This document shows positions 56,207-64,000 of a stretch of 64,000 nucleotides of DNA, one piece after another. Both the position numbers and the translations under genes were made by a program. The stretch lies in the NCBI GenBank assembly GCA_946544235.1, contig CAMNMC010000093.1, positions 1 through 64,000 on the forward strand, in the 5' to 3' direction. A model generated the notes under the pieces. That model was not told the origin of the DNA, did not search any database, and saw only the letters and a list, made by a program, of their open reading frames with translations. The first letter of the stretch is position 1, and every line of letters starts with the position of its first letter. The stretch is from an uncultured Lachnospiraceae bacterium. GTDB lineage: Bacteria > Bacillota > Clostridia > Lachnospirales > Lachnospiraceae.

Positions 56207-57007
56207 TTACAGAACTTTCGACAGGAAGTCCTTCAGACGAGGGTTCTTCGGATTTTCGAAGAATTCCTTCGGCGGAGCTTCCTCAAGTATCTTACCTTCA
56301 TCGATGAAGATCACGCGGTTTGCAACCTCACGCGCAAAGCCCATCTCGTGAGTAACGACAACCATTGTCATTCCGTCCTTTGCAAGGTCCTTCATAAGGT
56401 CGAGAACCTCTCCAACCATTTCAGGATCGAGAGCAGATGTAGGCTCGTCGAAAAGGATAACGTCAGGATTCATCGCAAGCGAACGAGCGATCGCAACACG
56501 CTGCTTCTGACCGCCTGAGAGAGTGGATGGATATACATCAGCCTTGTCATCGAGACCGATTCTCTTAAGGAGAGCCATAGCCTGTTCATTTGCAGCTTCC
56601 TTGATCTCCTTCTTAGTGGTTTCAATCTTGACCTTCTTATCCTTAGAAACAAATATATTTTTAAATTTCTGATGTCTCAGCTCCTTGGTTTTGATAAGGA
56701 CTGGAGCGAGAGTTATATTTTCAAGTACCGTTTTGTTATTGAAGAGGTTGAAATGCTGGAACACCATGCCCATGTGGCGGCGATGAACATTTATATCAAC
56801 CTTCATGTCAGCGATATCTACACCGTTGAAGATAATCTGACCGCCTGTCGGATCCTCCATACAGTTGAGACAGCGGAGAAATGTACTCTTGCCGGAACCT
56901 GAAGGACCGATTACAACAACGATATCACCCTTGTTGATAGTGATATTTATACCATTAAGAACTTTATTTTCACCGAAATGCTTTTCGAGATTAATTACGT
57001 CTATCAC
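56207..57007 (-). CDS. Amino-acid ABC transporter ATPase (GlnQ type)
   Basis: 266 aa. Walker [10 protein letters not shown] (about 34-42), Q-loop [10 protein letters not shown], signature LSGGQKQR, Walker [15 protein letters not shown]. Close to GlnQ/HisP. Between the Q-loop and the signature there is a ~25-residue Lys-rich insertion ([18 protein letters not shown]...) absent from the 240-aa family norm. GTG start at 57007, overlapping the permease end by 17 nt. Confidence 0.94.
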   Translation of the reverse strand: MIDVINLEKHFGENKVLNGINITINKGDIVVVIGPSGSGKSTFLRCLNCMEDPTGGQIIFNGVDIADMKVDINVHRRHMGMVFQHFNLFNNKTVLENITLAPVLIKTKELRHQKFKNIFVSKDKKVKIETTKKEIKEAANEQAMALLKRIGLDDKADVYPSTLSGGQKQRVAIARSLAMNPDVILFDEPTSALDPEMVGEVLDLMKDLAKDGMTMVVVTHEMGFAREVANRVIFIDEGKILEEAPPKEFFENPKNPRLKDFLSKVL

Positions 57008-57701
57008 TCTTTTTCAGTCTCCTTTCCATAAGTTTAATAAGCAGGCTGATAATGATGACGATCACAAGATAGATCAGAGCCATCACAAGGTAAGGAACCA
57101 TGAATTCATAGCTGTTGGTTCCTATTTTATTAAATGCAACATAAAGGTCGGTTGCGCCTACAAAGCTTACCACCGAGGTTTCCTTTATGAGGGAAATGAA
57201 TTCGTTTCCGAGTGTCGGAAGGATATTCTTGATAGCCTGAGGGATCACGATGTGGAACATTGTTGTCGCAAAGCTGAGGCCCACAGCACGTCCGCCTTCC
57301 ATCTGACCGTTGTCAACGGACTGGATACCGCTTCGCATGATCTCAGATATGTATGCGCCGGAGTTAAGTCCGAATACCATGCAGGCAACCTGAACACCGG
57401 TCATATTTATCTCCCAGATAGGCAGTAGTACGTAGTAGAAGATAAGCAGCTGTACTACCATAGGCGTTCCTCTGAAGATCCAGACATAGAAGGAGCAGAA
57501 GCCGTTAAGTACCTTTGGAAGAGTTTTGTATTTCGGAATCACACGCACGGTTGCGATAAGTGTTCCGATTATGATACCGATTATAAGACCGGTTATAGCT
57601 ATGATAGCTGTGTTTTTTAAACCTTCTACGACCTTGACATAGCCTTTATAATCCATAAAGAATTCCCAGAAGGTTTGCCATTTATGCTCGAAGTCGCCCA
57701 C
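56991..57701 (-). CDS. Amino-acid ABC transporter permease
   Basis: 236 aa, about five membrane helices, with the EAA-type loop [21 protein letters not shown] (read in two parts) that contacts the ATPase. HisM/GlnP family. GTG at 57701 is chosen because GAGG is 8 nt upstream; another GTG at 57710 is closer to it. It lies 180 nt after the binding protein, beyond the hairpin at 57807-57843. Confidence 0.92.
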   Translation of the reverse strand: MGDFEHKWQTFWEFFMDYKGYVKVVEGLKNTAIIAITGLIIGIIIGTLIATVRVIPKYKTLPKVLNGFCSFYVWIFRGTPMVVQLLIFYYVLLPIWEINMTGVQVACMVFGLNSGAYISEIMRSGIQSVDNGQMEGGRAVGLSFATTMFHIVIPQAIKNILPTLGNEFISLIKETSVVSFVGATDLYVAFNKIGTNSYEFMVPYLVMALIYLVIVIIISLLIKLMERRLKKSDRRN

Positions 57702-57801
57702 GACATACACCTCACATTTTTATTCTTTGTTTTTTCGGAAGTATTCACACTTCCCGGATAGTATCTTTATATCTGTCATGCTGCAGATGCAGCAGGCAAT
57801 G

Positions 57802-57843
57802 AAAAAGCGTTTCCGGGAATTACAGTGACTCCGACGGAAACGC
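57802..57843 (-). terminator. Intra-operon hairpin after the binding-protein gene
   Basis: A 9-bp stem (57807-57815 with 57835-57843), followed on the minus strand by TTTTTC. Partial termination here would give more binding protein than permease and ATPase, as is common in such operons. Confidence 0.75.
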
Positions 57844-57881
57844 ATTTCATTATTACATATATTCTTTAAAAATGCAAATAT

Positions 57882-58751
57882 TTACTGCATAGAATTGATC
57901 TTCTTTGTGATGAAATCTGCAGGTGCAGCATCGATGATAACGTAGTCGATATTTCCGTTAAGAAGATCCTGAATTGCAAGTGAACCATTACGATAACCTG
58001 TTGAAGACATCTTGAAGCCTTCGAAGCCCCAATCATCATCACCTTCGCAGTAGAACTGACCGGTTGTACCATTCTGGTAACCGATTTTTGTCTTGGAATC
58101 CTTGCCATTAAGTATAGCTTCAATAGCAGCAGCATCCTTGCAGTCATCAAACTCTGTATTTGAGTTAAGAACTACAAGCTTCTGGCTTGCGAAGTAGTAA
58201 GAATCTGTAAATGTAACGTACTCCTCACGCTCAGGCTTAACAGTAAGACCTGCCATGGCAATATCGCACTTATGCTGGCCAACTGAGAGGCATACTGCAT
58301 CGAAATCCATATCCTGGATAACGAGCTCAACACCAAGGTAATCAGCGAGTGCCTTGGCAATCTCCATATCAACTCCGTAGTAGCTGTCACCCTTAACATA
58401 CTCAAAAGGCTCAAATGCTGCATTTGTAGCAACTACAAGCTGATCCTTTGAAGTATCAAGTGTGGCTGACTTAACTGCTGAAGGCTCGCCATCACCGAAA
58501 TACTTGTCGCAGATAGAGTCGAATGTTCCGTCGCTCATGATCTGCTTGATAAACTCATTTGTCTTCTCGAGAAGCTCAGGCTGATTCTTGTCAACACCAA
58601 AAGCATACTCTTCATCTGTAAGATTTACGTCGATAACCTTAGCTGTTTTCTTCGCCTTAGACTTGCTGTCCTTCTTACCGCAGGCTGCAACTGAGACTGC
58701 AATGAGAAGAAGAGCCATTGTAAGGGCTGTGATCTTCTTGATCTTCTTCAT
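57882..58751 (-). CDS. Amino-acid binding lipoprotein, apparently circularly permuted
   Basis: 289 aa. Lipobox VAAC (C24). Residues 104-275 have the normal binding-protein order: LVVATNAAFEPFEY, GVDMEIAKALADYLG, MDFDAVCLSVGQHKCDIAMAG, the ligand-binding R175 in LTVKPEREEYVTFT, then lobe 2 to DYVIIDAAP, ending almost at once at 289. The segment that normally closes lobe 1 at the C-terminus (EEYAFGV-K ... LLEK-N-FIK-I-DGTFDSICDKYFG) is instead at 47-86, before the first strand. No stop or frameshift is involved. Function should be retained if the fold closes. ATG at 58751 follows AAGGGAG. The specificity (polar amino acid) is inferred from the family. Confidence 0.92.
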   Translation of the reverse strand: MKKIKKITALTMALLLIAVSVAACGKKDSKSKAKKTAKVIDVNLTDEEYAFGVDKNQPELLEKTNEFIKQIMSDGTFDSICDKYFGDGEPSAVKSATLDTSKDQLVVATNAAFEPFEYVKGDSYYGVDMEIAKALADYLGVELVIQDMDFDAVCLSVGQHKCDIAMAGLTVKPEREEYVTFTDSYYFASQKLVVLNSNTEFDDCKDAAAIEAILNGKDSKTKIGYQNGTTGQFYCEGDDDWGFEGFKMSSTGYRNGSLAIQDLLNGNIDYVIIDAAPADFITKKINSMQ

Positions 58752-58941
58752 TTTTATCTCCCTTTCCGGATGCATCTCTTGTTTTTAGTACATCCATAGC
58801 TTTTCAATTCGTCAAGATATTATCATTAATATCTGATTTATGCAATAACTAATACATGTTTAATATGCACATGCATCTGTGACAATATGATCAATCTTGT
58901 GCTCAAGAATAAATGAGTGGCAGCTGAACTGTTAATCCGGA

Positions 58942-60966
58942 TCATTCAGAGAGTTCTTCCCAGCTGTCGTACATTGCTGAGAGCCTTTCTTCGACCTCTG
59001 CACGCTCTTTCGAAAGCTCGGAGAGGGCGCCTGCATTTGAAGCGATGGAAGGATCTGCAAGCTTCTCATCAATCTGTTTTAATTCTTCTTCTGCATCCGC
59101 GATGCTTTCCTCAAGCTTTCTGATGTCATTCTCACGTTTCTTGGCAGCTGCCTGCTCGGCTTTAAACTTTAGGAATTCTTCCTTGGAACCGGCGGCTGGA
59201 ACTGCGGCCGAAGAAGAGCTTCCTGATGCGGATGAAGCAGTATCCGATGATGAAGCAGCACTGCCTACAGATGCTCCGGAGGCACTGTTTAAAATTGCAG
59301 AAGATGTTTTGTTTCCGCTGTCTGATACTCCGGCAAGCTCCGGATGCTGAACTCTGAATAGTTCATCCTTCTTCTGTATATAATAATCGTAATTACCTTT
59401 ATAATTCGTCAGAACCTTATGCGAGAGCGAAAGAGTTCTCGTAGAAACCTTGTTCAGGAAATACCTGTCATGGCTGACGAAGAGGAGAGTTCCTTCGTAA
59501 TTTGAGAGAGCATCCTCAAGTATTTCCTTGGACTGGATATCCAGGTGGTTTGTAGGCTCGTCGAGTATAAGGAAGTTGGCAGGAGAAAGCATAAGCTTGG
59601 CCAGTGAAACACGGCCTCGTTCTCCGCCGGACAGATCCTCGATCCTTTTAAATACGTCATCTCCCGTAAAGAGGAAAGCGGCAAGCACATTTCTGATCTT
59701 TGTGTTGTTCAGATCAGGGAAGGAATCCGATATTTCATCAAATATTGTCTTATCAGGTGACAGGTCATGCTGTTCCTGATCGAAATATCCAACCTTTACA
59801 CGTGAACCGAAGGCGATATGTCCGCTGTCCTTTGAGATCCTGTGGTTGATGATCTTCAGTATGGTAGTCTTTCCGGTACCGTTTCCGCCGATCAGCGCAA
59901 CATGTTCGCCACGCTTGATATCAATGGACAGGTCCTCGAACAGCTTATTATCACCGAAGGCCTTTGAAAGCTCGGTTACCGAAAGAACGTCCTCACCCGA
60001 CTGATTCACGGGAGTAAGAGCAAGCCGCATCTCAGCCTTGTATTCAGAAGGCTTTTCAAGCCTCTCGACCTTGGCAAGCTGCTTCTCACGGCTTTCGGCA
60101 CGCTTGATGGACTTCTCACGGTTGAACTGCTTAAGCTTATTTATTACGTCTTCCTGATGCTTTATTTCCTGCTGCTGATTCATGTAGGCGTGCATCTTGG
60201 CAGCCCTGATCGCAGCTCTTTCGGATGCATAGAAGGAATAATTGCCATTAAATACGGTTGAAATACCATTATCTATTTCGATTATCTTGGTTGTAACCTT
60301 ATCAATAAAATATCTGTCATGGCTGACAATGACGACAGCGCCAGGATAGGATGAAAGGAAATCCTCAAGCCATGAAACTGATTCCATATCAAGATGGTTG
60401 GTAGGCTCATCAAGGAGAAGTATGTCAGGCTTCTGCAGGAGGAGTCTTCCGAGTGCGATACGTATCTTCTGACCTCCGGAGAAGGAGTTGATATGTCTCT
60501 CATAATCCTTCTCGGTAAAGCCGAGACCTTTAAGTACTCCGGTTATCTCGCTGGTCATGGCATAGCCGTTTTCGCGGTCATAGGTGGTTGAAAGCGTGCT
60601 GTATTCATTCATCAGCTTTGTCAGCTCATCACCCTCGGCATGCTTCATGGCTGCTTCGAGTTCACGCATACGGTCATTCATCTCTATCAGATAACGCTTG
60701 GTCTCGAGCATCTCGTTGTAGAGCGTATTTTCAAAGGAAATATCCTGCTTCTGAGAGAGATAGCCGAGCTTCATATCCTTCGATATGATGATCTGACCTG
60801 TGTCAGGAGTTTCTTCACCAACGATCATCTTGAGAAGAGTAGTCTTGCCGGCACCGTTAATTCCGACGATCGCAGCCTTCTCACGGGCTTCTATATGAAA
60901 ATTTACATTTTTCAGGACCTCTTTTATTCCGAAGGCCTTTGAAACAGTCTGTATACTGAGTATCAT
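58942..60966 (-). CDS. ABC-F family ATPase
   Basis: 674 aa, two ABC domains in one chain, no membrane helices. Walker A GINGAGKTT (about 35-43) and GGNGTGKTT (about 358-366); signatures FSGGQKIR and LSGGERGR; Walker B LLLDEPTNHLD and LILDEPTNHLD. ABC-F proteins act on the ribosome in translation control or antibiotic protection. After the second domain there is a Ser/Ala/Gly low-complexity linker (about 545-590) and a C-terminal coiled coil, as in Uup/YdiF. The subgroup is not certain. AAAGGA upstream of the ATG. Confidence 0.92.
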   Translation of the reverse strand: MILSIQTVSKAFGIKEVLKNVNFHIEAREKAAIVGINGAGKTTLLKMIVGEETPDTGQIIISKDMKLGYLSQKQDISFENTLYNEMLETKRYLIEMNDRMRELEAAMKHAEGDELTKLMNEYSTLSTTYDRENGYAMTSEITGVLKGLGFTEKDYERHINSFSGGQKIRIALGRLLLQKPDILLLDEPTNHLDMESVSWLEDFLSSYPGAVVIVSHDRYFIDKVTTKIIEIDNGISTVFNGNYSFYASERAAIRAAKMHAYMNQQQEIKHQEDVINKLKQFNREKSIKRAESREKQLAKVERLEKPSEYKAEMRLALTPVNQSGEDVLSVTELSKAFGDNKLFEDLSIDIKRGEHVALIGGNGTGKTTILKIINHRISKDSGHIAFGSRVKVGYFDQEQHDLSPDKTIFDEISDSFPDLNNTKIRNVLAAFLFTGDDVFKRIEDLSGGERGRVSLAKLMLSPANFLILDEPTNHLDIQSKEILEDALSNYEGTLLFVSHDRYFLNKVSTRTLSLSHKVLTNYKGNYDYYIQKKDELFRVQHPELAGVSDSGNKTSSAILNSASGASVGSAASSSDTASSASGSSSSAAVPAAGSKEEFLKFKAEQAAAKKRENDIRKLEESIADAEEELKQIDEKLADPSIASNAGALSELSKERAEVEERLSAMYDSWEELSE

Positions 60967-61142
60967 TTTAGTTTGTTCCTTTGCGGCAGCTGCGGGGGCA
61001 ACTGTTTTAAATATATGGTAAATAGTTTTTTTTATCCCAAAAACATTGTGATTGTAGCAAAAACCGGAGCAATCTTCAAGTTTTTTCGGACTTGGATCCG
61101 GGATGATTTTCTAAAAAAAAACGATGAAAAATCATACAACTT

Positions 61143-61152
61143 CTGATATAAT
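61143..61152 (+). promoter_or_regulatory. Extended -10 element for the EAL gene
   Basis: CTGATATAAT: a TG-n-TATAAT extended -10 without a good -35, about 60 nt before the start at 61212. The rest of the 245-nt gap is A/T-rich with no other signal that I can defend. Confidence 0.4.
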
Positions 61153-61211
61153 ACATATGTTGGGTGGTTATGATTTACTATATTTCTGAATATGATCGGG
61201 AGGTATTTTAA

Positions 61212-62567
61212 ATGGGTGTAATAGAAGAAGTTAAGGAAGCGTTGGCAAGACGTAAATTTATTCCTTATTTTCAACCTCAATATGATGTTGTTACAAGAAA
61301 GATGTGGTCAGCCGAGATCCTTGCGAGATGGATTGAAAGTGACGGATCCGTTATAGTTCCCGGATATTTTGTTCCGGAACTGGAGATGACCGGAGATATA
61401 CTTGAACTTGACTGGTATATGCTGAAGGAGGCTTGTATCTTCCTCAGCCAGCTTGATAAGCAGGGAGTTCCTAAATTCCCTATTTCCATTAACTTCTCAT
61501 GGAAGCACATCAATGAGCAGAACACAAGCGGTATGCTGCGTGATGTTGTTGATTCCTACAATATTCCTCATCAGCTTATAATAATCGAGATTGCTGAATC
61601 AGCTATACTTGAGGCTGAGGATGATGTTAAGGTTATGCTTGAGGAGATCAGGAGCGAAGGGTTCCGTATAGCAGTTGATGATTTTGGAAATGGATCATTC
61701 TCTCTTGATCTGATAACTGATGTAACACCGGATGTTCTTAAGATTGACAGATCCTTCTTCCTGAATGGTCTGGATGACGAGAGAGACAAGAGAGTGCTCG
61801 AGGGTATATTTGACTTTGCCAACAGACTGAAGTTAAATACTGTTGCAGAGGGTATCGAGACAGAGGATCAGCTTACTTTCCTGAGAAACAGCGGATGTAA
61901 GGTTGTTCAGGGTTACATTTTCGATAAGCCTATGCCTGAGACACAGTTTATTCAGAAGTGCAAGGACAATATGGCAGATCTTGATGCTGAGGATATTCTT
62001 GTTACACAGTCACCTCAGGCGGCAGTTAAGCTTCTTATGGATGCCGTGTTTGCGATGTCTCCAAGCATCACATATATGAATCTTACAAAAAACAGCTACT
62101 ATGTTGCTCAGGGTGAGGAGCTTGGTAAGAGAGTGAACAGTACGATCAGTTCACTCGAGGACAGACTGGCAAACAGCGTAAGCTCAGTTTATCCTGATGA
62201 CAGAGAGCTTTATAAGAATACATTCAGTATTAAGAATATGCTTGCTGCTTATGAGAGCGGCGAAAAGTTCGTTGATGTTGTTTTCAGACAGATCGGCGAT
62301 GACGGTGTATACAGGAAGCTTGCAATCAGAAATGTATTTGTTAAAAATCCTGCCGTAAATGATGTTATTGCCATAAGCTTCTGTACGGTACTCGAGGAGG
62401 TTGAACCTATAATTACACCACCTCCTGTTAAGGAAGAACCGGAAGCACCTTATCATGATCCGAATTCAACCACAGAGCTTGTAAATGTCAGGAAGGGTGC
62501 GATCATCGTAACTGATAAGAAGGAAGAATTCGTTGTTGATAAAGAGTCAGAAGAGAAAACAGAATAA
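61212..62567 (+). CDS. Soluble EAL-domain protein with C-terminal sensor-like domain
   Basis: 451 aa. EAL domain at about 10-250: EILARW for EAL, SINFS, EIAES (Thr to Ala change in the E-x-T-E motif), DDFGNGSFS, DVLKIDRSF, AEGIET and VQGYIF. Most metal and catalytic residues are kept, so activity is likely but not certain. The C-terminal part (about 270-400) resembles a PAS-like or ligand domain (YMNLTKNSYYVAQGE), then an acidic/Pro-rich tail. No membrane segment. Starts after GGGAGG. Ends in its own terminator. Confidence 0.88.
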   Translation: MGVIEEVKEALARRKFIPYFQPQYDVVTRKMWSAEILARWIESDGSVIVPGYFVPELEMTGDILELDWYMLKEACIFLSQLDKQGVPKFPISINFSWKHINEQNTSGMLRDVVDSYNIPHQLIIIEIAESAILEAEDDVKVMLEEIRSEGFRIAVDDFGNGSFSLDLITDVTPDVLKIDRSFFLNGLDDERDKRVLEGIFDFANRLKLNTVAEGIETEDQLTFLRNSGCKVVQGYIFDKPMPETQFIQKCKDNMADLDAEDILVTQSPQAAVKLLMDAVFAMSPSITYMNLTKNSYYVAQGEELGKRVNSTISSLEDRLANSVSSVYPDDRELYKNTFSIKNMLAAYESGEKFVDVVFRQIGDDGVYRKLAIRNVFVKNPAVNDVIAISFCTVLEEVEPIITPPPVKEEPEAPYHDPNSTTELVNVRKGAIIVTDKKEEFVVDKESEEKTE

Positions 62568-62584
62568 TTAAACTTGAGATTTAT

Positions 62585-62622
62585 CAGCCGGACCCGGATA
62601 AGAGTCCGGCTGATTTTCTTTT
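62585..62622 (+). terminator. Rho-independent terminator
   Basis: A 9-bp stem CAGCCGGAC/GTCCGGCTG (62585-62593 with 62604-62612) followed by ATTTTCTTTTT. Confidence 0.88.
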
Positions 62623-62816
62623 TAAAAGAAAATGGCAGGGGAGTTATGCAAAACATTTCGTTATTTCACAAATATTTCATTTGAAATATTAATAATAATA
62701 ACTATAATGTTGATAGTGCGTTGTTGTGTGGGGCAATGTGATCATCACCGATTTCGCATATACCGGTTTTTATACCGGTGAGAACCTATTGATCAGAAGA
62801 ATATGTGGTAAATAAA

Positions 62817-64000
62817 ATGGGAAAAATACTTAAACGACTAAACAAAACAGAAGTACTTATGGTGCTCTGCAGCATTGTATTTGTCGTGGCGCAGGTCTGG
62901 CTCGAGCTTAAGATGCCGGAATTCATGTCCAAGATAACCAAGCTTGTAGAGACTGAAGGAAGTAAGATGGGAGAGGTTCTGAAGAACGGAGCGTTTATGC
63001 TGCTTTGTGCCCTTCTCAGTATGCTGTCGGCAGTAGCAACCGGTTTCTTCGCCGCAAGAGTGGCAGCCGGACTTTCGATGACTCTGAGGGAGCAGGTCTT
63101 CAAGAAGGTTCTGACCTTTAATAATGAAGAGATGGGTCACTTCTCAACCTCAAGTCTTATAACAAGAACAACAAATGATATTACACAGGTTCAGACACTT
63201 ATAGCTATGGGACTCCAGGCTATTATCAAGGCTCCGATACTTATGATCTGGGCTATTACCAAGATCGCAAATAAAGAGTGGCAGTGGTCGGCTGCAACGG
63301 CAGGAGCTGTTGTTATGATAATCATCATGTTCCTCTGTACTGTCGTTGTCTGTATACCGAAATTCAAGAGGATACAGTCACTTACCGATAATATCAATAA
63401 GGTCACCAGAGAAAATCTTACCGGTATAAGGGTTGTAAGGGCTTATAATGCCGAGGAATATCAGGAAGCTAAATTTGAGAAGGAAAATGATGACCTTACC
63501 AAAACTCATCTTTTTGTAGGAAGGGTTATGTCTCTGATATCACCGATGATGACGATCATTCTGTCCGGAATATCGCTTGCAATCTACTGGATAGGTGCAT
63601 ATCTCATCAATGATGTGAAGATCGATTTTGTGAATGATCCTTCGGGAGCATCGGTCGGAATGTCGAAGAGACTTGATATCTTCTCAGATATGGTTGTATT
63701 TTCACAGTATGCTATTCAGGTTATCATGTCATTCATGCTTCTCTCAATCATGTCCTTCATCCTCCCGAGAGTTATGGTTTCGGTCAGAAGAATCAATGAG
63801 GTGCTGGATACTGATGTGAAGATAATCAGCGGCGCTAAGAAGGATAATGACAGCAGTAAGATCGGCAGCATCGAGTTTAAGAATGTCTGCTTCAGATATC
63901 CGGATGGCGGAGATGATATTCTCCATGATATATCCTTTACGGCTGAGAAGGGTGAGACGGTTGCTATTATAGGTGCGACGGCCAGCGGTAAGAGTTCACT
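62817..64000 (+). CDS. ABC exporter, fused permease-ATPase (partial)
   Basis: At least 394 residues; the 3' end is outside the window. An N-terminal exporter transmembrane domain with six helices (about 13-35, 58-80, and four more to about 325) includes the coupling-helix region GHFSTSSLITRTTNDITQVQ. It is followed by the ATPase start (IEFKNVCFRYPDGGDDILHDIS) and Walker A GATASGKSS (about 385-393). Multidrug/lipid exporters of this type usually come as adjacent heterodimer genes in Clostridia, so a second half-transporter may follow. The start has only a weak ribosome binding site; the leader holds an ACCGGT hairpin near 62763-62780. Confidence 0.9.
   Translation, partial: MGKILKRLNKTEVLMVLCSIVFVVAQVWLELKMPEFMSKITKLVETEGSKMGEVLKNGAFMLLCALLSMLSAVATGFFAARVAAGLSMTLREQVFKKVLTFNNEEMGHFSTSSLITRTTNDITQVQTLIAMGLQAIIKAPILMIWAITKIANKEWQWSAATAGAVVMIIIMFLCTVVVCIPKFKRIQSLTDNINKVTRENLTGIRVVRAYNAEEYQEAKFEKENDDLTKTHLFVGRVMSLISPMMTIILSGISLAIYWIGAYLINDVKIDFVNDPSGASVGMSKRLDIFSDMVVFSQYAIQVIMSFMLLSIMSFILPRVMVSVRRINEVLDTDVKIISGAKKDNDSSKIGSIEFKNVCFRYPDGGDDILHDISFTAEKGETVAIIGATASGKSS

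Noticed and set aside
62640..62816. Small RNA or tRNA gene before the ABC exporter
   Set aside because: The region is A/T-rich with one 6-bp ACCGGT hairpin; no cloverleaf, no second terminator.

Overview
The window reads as chromosomal DNA of a low-to-mid GC Firmicute, most likely a Lachnospiraceae (Butyrivibrio/Roseburia-like). The support is indirect: strong AGGAGG ribosome binding sites, frequent TTG/GTG starts, and several protein families I know mainly from that group (a DUF4317-type protein, a DUF6106-type membrane protein, an EFR1-type flavodoxin-ferredoxin, the small protein usually mislabelled endosialidase in this family). There is no phage, transposase, CRISPR, tRNA or rRNA gene that I can see. 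The genus is a guess.

Layout. 0-1 kb: an array of abutting triloop hairpins, then a gene that looks 5'-truncated. 1-7.6 kb: envelope proteins, among them three that share a TPM-like extracytoplasmic domain or a WYY/GKV wall-repeat region, interleaved with ispF, queH and small unknown genes. 7.7-10.1 kb: an ABC-2 exporter pair. 10.3-12.3 kb: hslO and a methyltransferase on the minus strand. 12.5-20.3 kb: a membrane EAL protein, MATE, VOC, nudC, DUF4317-type, fdhD and a HAD hydrolase. 20.5-28.8 kb: secreted/cell-surface proteins (CotH-type lipoprotein, 1007-aa beta-helix protein, another lipoprotein), a DUF45 peptidase, GNAT and EFR1. 28.9-31.2 kb: ychF and lgt.

31.2-42.3 kb is the division and cell-wall (dcw) cluster: a promoter overlapping MraZ-type GTGG boxes, then mraZ-rsmH-ftsL-class B PBP-mraY-murD-ftsW-ftsQ-ftsZ. 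murE, murF, murG, murC and murB are absent from it. It ends in a strong terminator. 42.4-45.5 kb: a GT2 glycosyltransferase, a coiled-coil protein, a thioesterase and metF. 45.6 kb: a compact inverted-repeat element that looks like a structured RNA. 45.8-48.1 kb: a LacI-type sugar-binding sensor fused to GGDEF. 48.3-51.6 kb: purM-purN and purD, separated by a second inverted-repeat/triloop element. 51.7-56.1 kb: clpC, a small conserved protein and radA. 56.2-58.8 kb: an amino-acid ABC transporter on the minus strand whose binding protein appears circularly permuted. 58.9-64 kb: an ABC-F ATPase, an EAL protein and the start of an ABC exporter that runs off the window.

Themes. (1) Cyclic-di-GMP is represented by two EAL proteins and one GGDEF protein. 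(2) Cell-envelope construction dominates, and PBP, FtsQ and Lgt all carry long charged low-complexity tails. (3) At least two, perhaps three, intergenic elements combine long perfect terminal inverted repeats with internal hairpins closed by 3-nt loops. Together with the permuted binding protein these are the most unusual things in the window.
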